Shown piece after piece: positions 56,860 to 64,000 of a stretch of DNA of 64,000 nt (position 1 is its first letter; the number at the start of each line of letters is the position of its first letter). The notes beneath the pieces were generated by a model. The model did no database searches, was not told the DNA's origin, and worked only from the letters and a program-made list of their open reading frames with translations. Source of the DNA: Amycolatopsis japonica. Its GTDB lineage: Bacteria > Actinomycetota > Actinomycetes > Mycobacteriales > Pseudonocardiaceae. The position numbers and the translations under genes are program-made. The DNA lies in the NCBI RefSeq assembly GCF_000732925.1, contig NZ_CP008953.1:2666001-2730000 (forward strand), read 5' to 3'.

Positions 56860-58455
56860 GTGAACGGCGGGACACGGGTGCGATCAGACAACGACTCCTC
56901 TGTTCGGGGCCGCGGGCAAGGGCCGTTCGGCTCCTGGCTGCTCGGCCCGCTCGCTCAGGACCCGGCCGTGTTGCGCCGTCGCGTCCAGGGACTGCTCACC
57001 GGGACGCTGATCGCGACCAACGTCATCGGCGCGCTGGTCGTGGTCGGGCTGGCGGCGCTGCTCATGCCCGCCCCCGGCATGTCCGGCGAACTCATCCGGG
57101 TGACCGCGATCGCGGTTCCGGTCTACGTGGTCTCCGCGGTGGTGGTGGGCGCGCTGTGGGGCACCCGCGGCGCGCTGCGGACGTTGCGGTGGGCGGCCGA
57201 GGGCCGGACGCCGACCGACGAAGAACGCGCGTCGAGCCTTCGGGTCCCGCTGCGCCTGACGCTGGTCCAGGCGGTGTTGTGGGGTATCGCGACCGTGGTG
57301 TTCGGCGTGCTGGCCGCGCTGGTGCAGCCGCGGGTCGTGCTCACCGAACTGCTCGTCGTCGCGTTCGCGGGGGTGGTCGTGTGCGCGATCGCCTATCTGG
57401 CCGGGGAATTCATCCTGCGGCCGTACGCGGCGCTGGCGTTGTCCGGCACGGTGCCGGCGCGGCCGCTCAGTGGCGGGGTGAACCTGCGGATGCTGCTGTT
57501 CTGGTGCCTCGGCACCGGGGTGCCGGTGGCGGGGCTGGTGGTCACGGCGGTGCTGGCGTGGGCACGCGGCGACGTGTCGACGACGAAACTCGCCATCTCG
57601 GTGATCGCCCTCGGCCTGGTGGTGCTGGTCTTCGGGCTGCTGGTGACGGTGTTCACCGCCCGCGCCGTGGTGAACCCGATCCGGTCGGTGCAGCACGCGC
57701 TGGGCCGGGTCCGTGCCGGTGACTTCACCGTCGAGATCCCGGTCTACGACGGCACCGAACTCGGTCTGCTGCAGGCGGGTTTCAACGGGATGGCCGTCGG
57801 TCTCGCCGAACGCGAACGTTTGCGGGACCTGTTCGGCAGGCATGTCGGAGAGGACGTCGCGAGCGAGGCGATGCGTACGTCGGCCGAACTCGGTGGCACG
57901 GTCCGGACGGTGTCGGTGCTTTTCGTCGACCTGATCGGCTCGACCGCGCTGGCCGCGAGCCGTCCGCCCGAGGAGGTCGTCGGCCTGCTCAACCGGTTCT
58001 TCGCGGTGGTGGTCGACGAGGTCGACCGCAACCACGGGCTGGTCAACAAGTTCGTCGGTGACGCCGCGCTCGCGATCTTCGGCGCGCCGGTGCGGCTGGA
58101 GGACCACGCGACCCTCGCGCTTTCCGCGGGACGGGCGATCGCGCGCAGGCTGGCGGCGGAGGTGCCGGAATGCCCGGCCGGGATCGGGGTGGCGACGGGC
58201 GAGGTGGTGGCCGGGAACGTCGGCGACCCGCGGCGGTTCGAGTACACGGTGATCGGCGATCCGGTGAACGAAGCGGCCAGGCTCACCGAGCTGGCGAAGA
58301 ACGTCGAAGCCCGTCTGCTCGCTTCGTGGACGGCGATCGAGTCGGCCGCCGAAGCCGAGGCCTCGCGGTGGAAGGCGACGGAGGACGTCACCTTGCGGGG
58401 CCGGTCTCAGCCCACCACGCTCGCGACACCCGTGGCGGATTCACAGCCTTTGTGA
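56860..58455 (+). CDS. membrane adenylate cyclase (class III) with HAMP domain
   Basis: A 531-residue enzyme. Six hydrophobic spans occupy about residues 45-270 (TGTLIATNVIGALVVVGLAA, ISVIALGLVVLVFGLLVTVF and others), then HAMP (RAVVNPIRSVQHALGRVRAG) and a catalytic domain with metal Asp in VLFVDLIGSTALA, FVGDAALAIFGAP and GDPVNEAARL. This is the layout of the Rv1318c-Rv1320c group. It makes cAMP at the membrane. GTG 56860 is given; GTG 56878 is possible. Confidence 0.92.
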   Translation: MNGGTRVRSDNDSSVRGRGQGPFGSWLLGPLAQDPAVLRRRVQGLLTGTLIATNVIGALVVVGLAALLMPAPGMSGELIRVTAIAVPVYVVSAVVVGALWGTRGALRTLRWAAEGRTPTDEERASSLRVPLRLTLVQAVLWGIATVVFGVLAALVQPRVVLTELLVVAFAGVVVCAIAYLAGEFILRPYAALALSGTVPARPLSGGVNLRMLLFWCLGTGVPVAGLVVTAVLAWARGDVSTTKLAISVIALGLVVLVFGLLVTVFTARAVVNPIRSVQHALGRVRAGDFTVEIPVYDGTELGLLQAGFNGMAVGLAERERLRDLFGRHVGEDVASEAMRTSAELGGTVRTVSVLFVDLIGSTALAASRPPEEVVGLLNRFFAVVVDEVDRNHGLVNKFVGDAALAIFGAPVRLEDHATLALSAGRAIARRLAAEVPECPAGIGVATGEVVAGNVGDPRRFEYTVIGDPVNEAARLTELAKNVEARLLASWTAIESAAEAEASRWKATEDVTLRGRSQPTTLATPVADSQPL

Positions 58456-58606
58456 AGGCACCGTGAATCTTGCGCGGCGGCCCGTACTCCGCCGGTGGCG
58501 GACCGTGAACGATCACAGATCCTCTTTCGCGCCTGGTGAGGGCGTTGTTCCCGAAGCCGGGGCGGCGCACGGTGATCTCCCCATCCCCGTGTCAAAGGAG
58601 ACATCT

Positions 58607-59275
58607 GTGAAGAGCCTTTCGAGGGCCGTGCTGGCGACCGGAGCCGCCGTCTTCGCGCTGAGCATGCTGCCCGCCACCGCGTTGGCGCAGTCCGGCGACG
58701 GGGACCGGCCCAGCGGCCTGATCAAGACCCAGACCCACACTCAAGTGCGGGAGATCGCGCCGGTGGCCGGGACCGCGATGACGGTCGCCGCGACGGCCGC
58801 GTCCAAGCAGCTGAACTACACCCAGCAGGTGCAGCAGTACAACCAATGGTGCTGGGCCGCGGACGGTTCGAGCATCGAGCGGTCGATGGGCGGCTCCGCC
58901 ACCCAAGCCCAGTTCTGCGCCGCCGGCAAGGGAACCTCGGCCGGGTACTGCCCGAACCAGCCGGCCCAGATCTACGAGATCGTCCGCGGTTTCCGCGGCA
59001 CCGGCTTCTCCGCGCAGGACGCGGGCGGCCCGATCGGCTTCAGCTCGGTCGTCAGCCAGATCGACGCCGGGATCCTGAACCTGACGGGGATCTACTGGAC
59101 CTCCGGCGGTGGTCACGCCGAGGTGATCTACGGCTACGACTCGGCGAACCAGTCGATCATGGTCGGCGACCCGTGGCCCACCTACCAGCGCTACCAGACC
59201 TGGAACTACAACCAGTACCGCAGCAACGGCCAGTTCCGCTGGAACGACACCATCGTCAACATCCGGAAGGGCTGA
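58607..59275 (+). CDS. secreted papain-like cysteine protease
   Basis: A 222-residue secreted enzyme starting at GTG 58607 (CAAAGGAG upstream). Signal peptide to about residue 28 (ATALAQ). The mature core has catalytic Cys82 in NQWCWAA, His170 in GGGHAEVIYGYD and Asp188 in VGDPWP, the C70/C39-like layout also seen in plant-pathogen AvrRpt2 and in many secreted actinomycete proteases. The gene at 59285 follows by nine bases, so the pair is one operon. Target proteins are unknown. Confidence 0.87.
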   Translation: MKSLSRAVLATGAAVFALSMLPATALAQSGDGDRPSGLIKTQTHTQVREIAPVAGTAMTVAATAASKQLNYTQQVQQYNQWCWAADGSSIERSMGGSATQAQFCAAGKGTSAGYCPNQPAQIYEIVRGFRGTGFSAQDAGGPIGFSSVVSQIDAGILNLTGIYWTSGGGHAEVIYGYDSANQSIMVGDPWPTYQRYQTWNYNQYRSNGQFRWNDTIVNIRKG

Positions 59276-59284
59276 GGCGCGGTC

Positions 59285-60058
59285 ATGAACACGATCTGCC
59301 GGAAGTTCGCCGGTTGTCTCGCGGTGGCCGTCGCGACGCTGCTGCCCGCCACGCCGCCCGCCTCGGCGAGCGAAGGAGTCGTCCCGCCCTCGGACGGCGA
59401 CGTCGCGGCGGCCGTGCGTGTCGCCGGGCAGCCCGACGCGATCGGACTCGCGAGATCGAACTTCCGGCAGGTCGACCACATCGAACCGCGGCGGATCACC
59501 ATGGCGGAGAAGGGAATCCCGGTCTACACCCTCAATCCCGACTTCGTCAGGGGCGTCGAAGGGGCCCCGGCGGGCATGCTCAGATCCGTCGCCGTGACGG
59601 CCACCGCGGATTCCGGGCAGAAGGCCACACTGCAGGCGATGCCGGAAGGACCGGGGAAGTGGGTCGCGGCGAGCGTGTTCTCCGGGAACGACGAAGAGAC
59701 CCTGAGCGCGCGGCTGAAGCCCGGCGCGGTCCTGCTCAACGAACCCCAGATCAACGGCTGGTACGAACTGGGGCCCGACGGTGTGGTGCTGCTGCAGGCG
59801 AGCCTGCCGCAGTCGCCGGTGGGGAAGTTCGTCCCGCTTTCCGACTACCAAAGGGAAGTACACGGCCGTTATGCCGACAAACTGCCGGGATCGGACTACC
59901 AGCGCGGCGGCGGGATCGGCTTCACGCAGCCGGTGGCCCCGCCCGCCGAAACGGGGATTCCGATCGGGATCGTGGCCGGCCTGATCACCGCCGGGGTCGC
60001 CGGAGTGGGTGTCGTGCTGGTCGCGGTGTGGCGGCGGCGCCGGCTCACTCCCAGATGA
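59285..60058 (+). CDS. secreted protein with C-terminal membrane anchor, partner of the papain-like protease
   Basis: A 257-residue protein with a signal peptide (1-28, ASA), a mature domain of about 200 residues of unknown fold (PVYTLNPDFVRGVEGAPAGM, then QINGWYELGPDGVVLLQASL), and a C-terminal span (IPIGIVAGLITAGVAGVGVV) followed by RRRR, as in type I membrane proteins. The short Pro-rich stalk before it fits a surface anchor. It overlaps the converging regulator gene by 14 bases. It may hold or inhibit the protease; not shown. Confidence 0.8.
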   Translation: MNTICRKFAGCLAVAVATLLPATPPASASEGVVPPSDGDVAAAVRVAGQPDAIGLARSNFRQVDHIEPRRITMAEKGIPVYTLNPDFVRGVEGAPAGMLRSVAVTATADSGQKATLQAMPEGPGKWVAASVFSGNDEETLSARLKPGAVLLNEPQINGWYELGPDGVVLLQASLPQSPVGKFVPLSDYQREVHGRYADKLPGSDYQRGGGIGFTQPVAPPAETGIPIGIVAGLITAGVAGVGVVLVAVWRRRRLTPR

Positions 60059-60956
60059 GGTCGATCCCCGCGATGCCGACGTCGAGTTCCTCGAAGTACG
60101 CACTGACCGTCGCACCCGGTCCGGGATGCAGCGGCTCGCTGACCACGGGGGCGAGTTCTTCGCGCTCCCGCACGGTTTTGACGCATCGCGCGGGGAGCGC
60201 GCCGTCGAAACGCATGCGAAGCAGGTACGCCGACATGCGCGACCGCACCGTCCGGTGGAAACAGGTCGAACGGACCGACGCGGCCAGCCGCAGGGTGAAC
60301 GCGAATGTGTGCGTTTCCCCTTCGGCCAGACCGCGGTCGAAGAGGAGCTCGAACACCATCCCCGGCGATGTGGCGCTTCGGCGCACTCTGCCTCTTCGGC
60401 AGCCGTCGGTGGCGAAGACCGTCGTGGCCTCCATGTCGGTGCCGGGCTCGTCCTGATGGGTCACCACGAAACCGTCCGCGCCGGGCTCCCGTGCCCGCAC
60501 CACCATGGTCGAGGTGATCTCCGAGATCCGTCCTTCGCCGGTCATGGTGAGCACGTCGACGACGGTCACGACGTCGAGCTTCGCGTTGCCCTCCGTGCCG
60601 GGCGACGCGCTCAGCTCGTCCAGCAGTGAACAGGTTTCGGCCCAGCTCTGCCGCAGTTCGGCGACCGAGGGCCTGCGGTCGTCGCCGACGGAACGTCGTT
60701 GCGGGCCGATCAGGACGATGAGGCTGTCCGGCGGCAGGCCGAGCACGGCTTCGAGCGCGCGGACGACGTCGAGCGACCGCGGTGTCGACGGATGGCGGAG
60801 CCCGCGCTGCCAGTAACTCAAGGTCGATTCGGCCACGGAAACGCCGCGTGCCGCCAGATGCGCGCGGATACGGGACAGGGAAAGGCCGCGATGCTCCACC
60901 GCCTCGGAGAGGGCGCGATGGAACTGACCGGTTCTTACCTCGCGTTCCTGGTACAT
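60045..60956 (-). CDS. helix-turn-helix regulator with long C-terminal sensory domain
   Basis: A 303-residue protein starting at ATG 60956. An N-terminal XRE-like HTH is seen at 10-65 (FHRALSEAVEHRGLSLSRIR, then AERGVS-like GVSVAESTLSYWQRGLRHPS), followed by about 190 residues of beta-rich sequence with LDVVTVVDVLTMTGEGRIS, no known family. Two in-frame ATGs further upstream are possible. It ends inside the membrane-partner gene. Single regulators of this shape are common beside actinomycete P450 genes. Confidence 0.75.
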   Translation of the reverse strand: MYQEREVRTGQFHRALSEAVEHRGLSLSRIRAHLAARGVSVAESTLSYWQRGLRHPSTPRSLDVVRALEAVLGLPPDSLIVLIGPQRRSVGDDRRPSVAELRQSWAETCSLLDELSASPGTEGNAKLDVVTVVDVLTMTGEGRISEITSTMVVRAREPGADGFVVTHQDEPGTDMEATTVFATDGCRRGRVRRSATSPGMVFELLFDRGLAEGETHTFAFTLRLAASVRSTCFHRTVRSRMSAYLLRMRFDGALPARCVKTVREREELAPVVSEPLHPGPGATVSAYFEELDVGIAGIDLIWE

Positions 60957-61041
60957 GGGCACCCCCGCCGACGCCGGATTGGCGCAAAGCATGCGCAGTC
61001 CGGCGCCGGTCGGCAACCGCCTAAGGTCGAAAACCGGACTT

Positions 61042-62217
61042 TCAGGCGAATTCGAGCCGCAGGCTTTCGAGGCCGCGCAGCGTCACCTGCTTCACCCAGA
61101 CCGGATCGGCGGTCCGGTGGAAGGCGCGGCCGGCGCCGAGCAGCGCCTCGAACAGGATCCGGCCCTCCATCCGCGCGAGCGGGGCGCCGAGGCAGAAGTG
61201 GATGCCCTGTCCCAGCGCGAGATGCCTCGGCGAGGGGCGATCCACGTCGAAGCGGTCCGGGTTCTCGTGTGTGCGCGGGTCACGGTTGGCCGCTCCCAGC
61301 AGTACGACCGCCTGGGCGCCTTTGCCGACGACCTCGTCACCGATCGTCGTGTCCCGCAGGGCGAGCCGCGTCGTCAGCTGGACGGGGGAGTCGTACCGGA
61401 GCATCTCCTCGACCGCGTTCGGGATCTTCGACCGGTCGCCTGCCAGTTCCCGGTGCTGCTCCGGATGGTTCAGCAGCGCGAGGATCCCGTTGCCGATCAG
61501 GTTGGTCGTCGTCTCGTGCCCGGCGACCAGCAGGAGCATCGCGGTGATCACCAGTTCGCCTTCGCTGAGCCGGTCGCCCTCGTCGGAGACCGACACCAGA
61601 TCCGAGAACAGGTCGCCGGTCGGCCGCTTCCGCCGTTCCTTCGCCAGCTCACGGAAGTAGGCGACGAACTCACGCCGGGCAGCGACGGTCTCCTTCGCGA
61701 TGAGGAAGGACGGGTCGAGTGCGCGCCCCATGGCGTGCGACCAGCCCTCGAAACGCCCGCGGTCGGCGAGGGGTACCCCGAGCATCTCGCTGATGACGAC
61801 GACCGGCAGCGGCTTCGCGATCTCGGTCATCAGGTCGAATTCGCCCATTTCGAGCGCTTTCGCCACGAGTTCCTTCGCCAGCTCCTCGATCCTCGGGGCG
61901 AGCTGCTCGATCATCCTCGGCGTGAACGCCTTGGAGACCAGCCGCCGCAGCCGCGTGTGATCGGGCGGGTCGAGCGCGAGGAACGACCGGACCACCCGGC
62001 CCTGCTCGTCCACCGGCTCGTTCTCGTGCGGATCCGGCAGCACCTCCGGCTCCCCATGGCCGAACGCGGGGCTCTTGAGCAGGGCGGACGCCTCTTCGAA
62101 GCCGCTGACCACGAAGAACCCGTCGGCGGCCGCGAAGACCGGGCCGCGGTCGAAGACCTGACGGTAGAACGGGTACGGATCGGTCCTGGTCTCCGGCGTG
62201 AGCAGGTTCTCGAGCAT
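61042..62217 (-). CDS. cytochrome P450
   Basis: A 391-residue P450 of the bacterial class I size. The heme Cys342 is in GIHFCLGAPLAR, I-helix oxygen motif AGHETTT, K-helix EMLRYDS, and the ERR-triad Arg-rich segment is present. Similar length to CYP107/CYP105-type enzymes. No ferredoxin gene is nearby. It is divergent from the small gene at 62335, with a very long palindrome (62281-62314) between. Substrate unknown. Confidence 0.93.
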   Translation of the reverse strand: MLENLLTPETRTDPYPFYRQVFDRGPVFAAADGFFVVSGFEEASALLKSPAFGHGEPEVLPDPHENEPVDEQGRVVRSFLALDPPDHTRLRRLVSKAFTPRMIEQLAPRIEELAKELVAKALEMGEFDLMTEIAKPLPVVVISEMLGVPLADRGRFEGWSHAMGRALDPSFLIAKETVAARREFVAYFRELAKERRKRPTGDLFSDLVSVSDEGDRLSEGELVITAMLLLVAGHETTTNLIGNGILALLNHPEQHRELAGDRSKIPNAVEEMLRYDSPVQLTTRLALRDTTIGDEVVGKGAQAVVLLGAANRDPRTHENPDRFDVDRPSPRHLALGQGIHFCLGAPLARMEGRILFEALLGAGRAFHRTADPVWVKQVTLRGLESLRLEFA

Positions 62218-62280
62218 GAGCCGATCCTAGGCGCGGCGGCGTCGGCCGAGTCGGCCGCCGAGGTCCGTGTCGGCTCACGA

Positions 62281-62314
62281 GCCAGTTCTTGCCCGATTTC
62301 GGGCAAGAACTGGC
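62281..62314. promoter_or_regulatory. 34-bp perfect palindrome between divergent genes
   Basis: GCCAGTTCTTGCCCGA (62281-62296) and its exact complement (62299-62314) around TT. It lies between the divergent P450 and small-gene starts, 21 bases before ATG 62335, so termination is unlikely; an operator or RNA hairpin in the leader is more natural. Confidence 0.65.
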
Positions 62315-62334
62315 GTTTCGGCAGCCGGATGTGC

Positions 62335-62607
62335 ATGATGAGCTCCGTGGAGGACGCGGACATCGTCGAGCAGGTGGCCTTGTCGACAGGTTTGTCGACG
62401 GCCATCGCCGCCCGTGTCGTCGAGGACGTCCTGGCGTTCTACCGGCAGCCCGCCGAGCAGTACGTCCGGTCCAGGCACGCCCAGTTGCAGGCGGAGGGCA
62501 GGAAGAACCCCGAGATCTTCCCCCTGATCGCCGGTGAGCTGAGCCGCCGTCTCGTCGCGCCTCCCGACCTGTCCGAGCGGCAACTGCGCCGCATCGTCTA
62601 CGGCTGA
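62335..62607 (+). CDS. conserved-looking small protein before glmS
   Basis: A 90-residue protein from ATG 62335 (ATG 62338 nearby). It is helical: VEQVALSTGLSTAIAARVVE, DVLAFYRQPAEQYVRSRHAQ and SRRLVAPPDLSERQLRRIVY. I cannot name the family. Codon use is normal and it lies 41 bases before glmS on the same strand, so it could be co-transcribed. Its leader is occupied by the palindrome at 62281-62314. Confidence 0.7.
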   Translation: MMSSVEDADIVEQVALSTGLSTAIAARVVEDVLAFYRQPAEQYVRSRHAQLQAEGRKNPEIFPLIAGELSRRLVAPPDLSERQLRRIVYG

Positions 62608-62648
62608 CGGACCACGCCCGTCCGTTTTCTTTGTGAGGTTGACTCGTC

Positions 62649-64000
62649 ATGTGCGGAATCGTCGGCTACATCGGCGGCCAGAACGCCGCTCCGATCCTGA
62701 TCGAGGGGCTGACGCGGCTGGAGTACCGCGGCTACGACTCGGCCGGGATCTCCGTCCTCGGCGGTAAGGGCGCCCAGGTGCACCGGATCGTGGGGCGGGT
62801 GCGGAACCTGACGGCCGCGCTGCCCAAGCGGCTCGCGGGCAAGGTCGGCATCGGGCACACGCGGTGGGCGACGCACGGTCCCGCGACCGAGGCGAACGCC
62901 CATCCGCACGTGTCCGAAGACGGCCGGATCTCCGTGGTGCACAACGGGATCATCGACAACGCCGACGCGCTGCGGGAGCAGCTCACCCAGGCGGGGGTGA
63001 CGCTGTCGTCGGAGACCGACACCGAGGTGCTCGCCCATCTGATCGCGCGGTCGGGTGCGAAGACGCTGGAAGACGCGGTCGTCGAGGCCGTCTCCCGCGT
63101 CACCGGCACCTACGCGATCGCCGTGACCGACACCGAACACCCCGACCGTGTCGTGGTCGCGCGGAACGGCTCGCCGCTGATCATCGGCGTCGGCGACCGG
63201 GAGATGTTCGTCGCCAGCGACCTTTCCGCGCTGGTCCGGCACACGTCGCAGGTGGTGCACCTCGACGACGGCGAGTTCGCCAGCGTCTCCGCCACCGGCT
63301 ACCGCACCTTCACCGTCGACGAGAGCGACACCGGCAAGGCCGCGACCGCGATCGACATCCAGGCCGACGATCTCGACCTCGGCGGTCACCAGCACTACAT
63401 GTACAAGGAGATCCAGGAGCAGCCGGAATGCCTGGAGCGCATGATCCGGGGCCGCCTCGACGACCGGTTCGGAGTGTCCCGTTTGGACGGTCTGAACCTG
63501 ACTCCCCGTGATCTGCGCGGTTTCGCGCGTGTGAAGATCCTCGGCTGCGGTTCGGCGTACTACGCGGGCCAGATCGGCGCCACCATGATCGAGGACCTGG
63601 CACGGGTCCCGGCCGACGCGGAGGCGGCGTCCGAGTTCCGCTACCGCAACCCCATCATCGAAGCGGACACCCTCTACATCGCGGTCAGCCAGTCCGGCGA
63701 GACCGCGGACACCGCGTTCGCCGTCGAAGAGGTCAAGCGCAAGGGCGGCCGGGTGGTCGGCCTGGTGAACGTCGTCGGCTCGACGATCGCGCGGGCCTGC
63801 GACGGCGGCCTGTACCTGCACGCCGGTCCGGAGATCGCGGTCGCCTCGACCAAGGCGCTCACCAACATGGCCGTCGGCTTCGCGATGATCGCGCTGGCCC
63901 TCGGCCGCGTCCGCGACCTGTCCAACGCGGACGGGCAGCGCATCGTCGCGGCGTTGCGGGCGCTGCCGAAGCAGGTCGCGGCCATCGTCGAAGCCGAGTC
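62649..64000 (+). CDS. glmS: glutamine-fructose-6-phosphate aminotransferase (5' part)
   Basis: The first 450 codons of glmS, cut by the window edge (usual length about 610-620). Begins MCGIVGYIGG with the N-terminal catalytic Cys of the glutaminase domain, contains GIGHTRWATHG, EANAHPHVSEDGRI and NGIIDNAD, and enters the first SIS isomerase domain (KILGCGSAYYAGQIGATMI, AVSQSGETADTAFAVEEVKR, ASTKALTNMAVGFAM). Makes glucosamine-6-phosphate, the entry to peptidoglycan and chitin-type sugars. A second copy elsewhere is possible in this group; it cannot be judged here. Confidence 0.95.
   Translation, partial: MCGIVGYIGGQNAAPILIEGLTRLEYRGYDSAGISVLGGKGAQVHRIVGRVRNLTAALPKRLAGKVGIGHTRWATHGPATEANAHPHVSEDGRISVVHNGIIDNADALREQLTQAGVTLSSETDTEVLAHLIARSGAKTLEDAVVEAVSRVTGTYAIAVTDTEHPDRVVVARNGSPLIIGVGDREMFVASDLSALVRHTSQVVHLDDGEFASVSATGYRTFTVDESDTGKAATAIDIQADDLDLGGHQHYMYKEIQEQPECLERMIRGRLDDRFGVSRLDGLNLTPRDLRGFARVKILGCGSAYYAGQIGATMIEDLARVPADAEAASEFRYRNPIIEADTLYIAVSQSGETADTAFAVEEVKRKGGRVVGLVNVVGSTIARACDGGLYLHAGPEIAVASTKALTNMAVGFAMIALALGRVRDLSNADGQRIVAALRALPKQVAAIVEAE

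Noticed and set aside
58592-60115. 507-codon minus-strand frame over the papain-like protease operon
   Set aside because: No domain or start signal; the plus-strand genes carry signal peptides and catalytic residues.
62608-62648. glmS ribozyme or leader RNA
   Set aside because: Only 41 bases separate the small gene from glmS, too short for a ribozyme, and no conserved core is seen.

Overview
The window reads as chromosomal DNA of a high-GC actinomycete. Codons end almost always in G or C, GTG starts and four-base ATGA stop/start overlaps are frequent, and the gene set (roadblock proteins, type VII secretion-like substrates, F420-type reductase, DUF222/HNH endonuclease, three-helix DinB enzymes, alpha-lytic-type proteases) points to the Pseudonocardiaceae, most likely Amycolatopsis or a close relative. 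This assignment is an inference; no rRNA or marker gene is present. I see no tRNA, rRNA, CRISPR array, insertion sequence, prophage or replication origin.

Layout. 0-3 kb: the end of an unknown gene, a two-gene roadblock-fold operon with an uncharacterised third gene, and a secreted serine protease. 3.2-8.9 kb: an unusual operon joining a fatty-acyl-AMP ligase and a stand-alone acyl carrier protein to an EspC-like protein, a 993-residue WXG/glycine-rich protein and a small partner. 8.9-34 kb: housekeeping-type accessory genes, mostly arranged as regulator plus divergent target: GntP permease/LysR, an ABC exporter, a tartrate-type dehydrogenase, epimerase and FAD oxidoreductase, arylamine N-acetyltransferase/TetR, alcohol dehydrogenase/TetR, F420-type reductase/TetR, EamA exporter/LysR, MFS exporter plus universal stress protein/TetR, NmrA protein/LysR, and a glycosyltransferase. 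Most divergent pairs have a clear palindrome between them.

31.8-37 kb: a regulatory block with three related LuxR-type proteins whose receiver-like domains lack the phosphorylation residues, a TetR protein and an XRE-NB-ARC-TPR (STAND) regulator. 37.2-40.5 kb: a ribbon-helix-helix protein, a DUF4097 beta-repeat protein and a DrrAB-like ABC exporter, headed by a striking operator made of 8-bp boxes phased about 11 bp apart. 40.6-42.4 kb: an HNH endonuclease of the DUF222 type under a candidate LexA box, and a MepB-like protein. 43.4-48.3 kb: a secreted alpha/beta hydrolase that runs past its expected end into the antisense strand of an ABC exporter, then a histidine kinase/response regulator pair. 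48.3-51.5 kb: an XRE-cupin regulator divergent from a methyltransferase/DinB/epoxide hydrolase-like lipoprotein/DinB cluster. 51.5-62.6 kb: a second alpha-lytic-type protease, two double-HTH MerR regulators around a DUF6194 gene, a peroxiredoxin, a membrane adenylate cyclase, a secreted papain-like protease with a membrane-anchored partner, a helix-turn-helix regulator and a cytochrome P450. The window ends inside glmS.

Scattered between converging genes are long hairpins that fall into shared families: arms based on GAAGGCTCCCTTC with an ATTAGAC loop, arms based on CGAAAGCCACTTTCG, and CTCGTGAGTG-flanked elements. They most likely serve as two-way terminators. One very long perfect palindrome (62281-62314) instead lies between divergent genes and needs another explanation.
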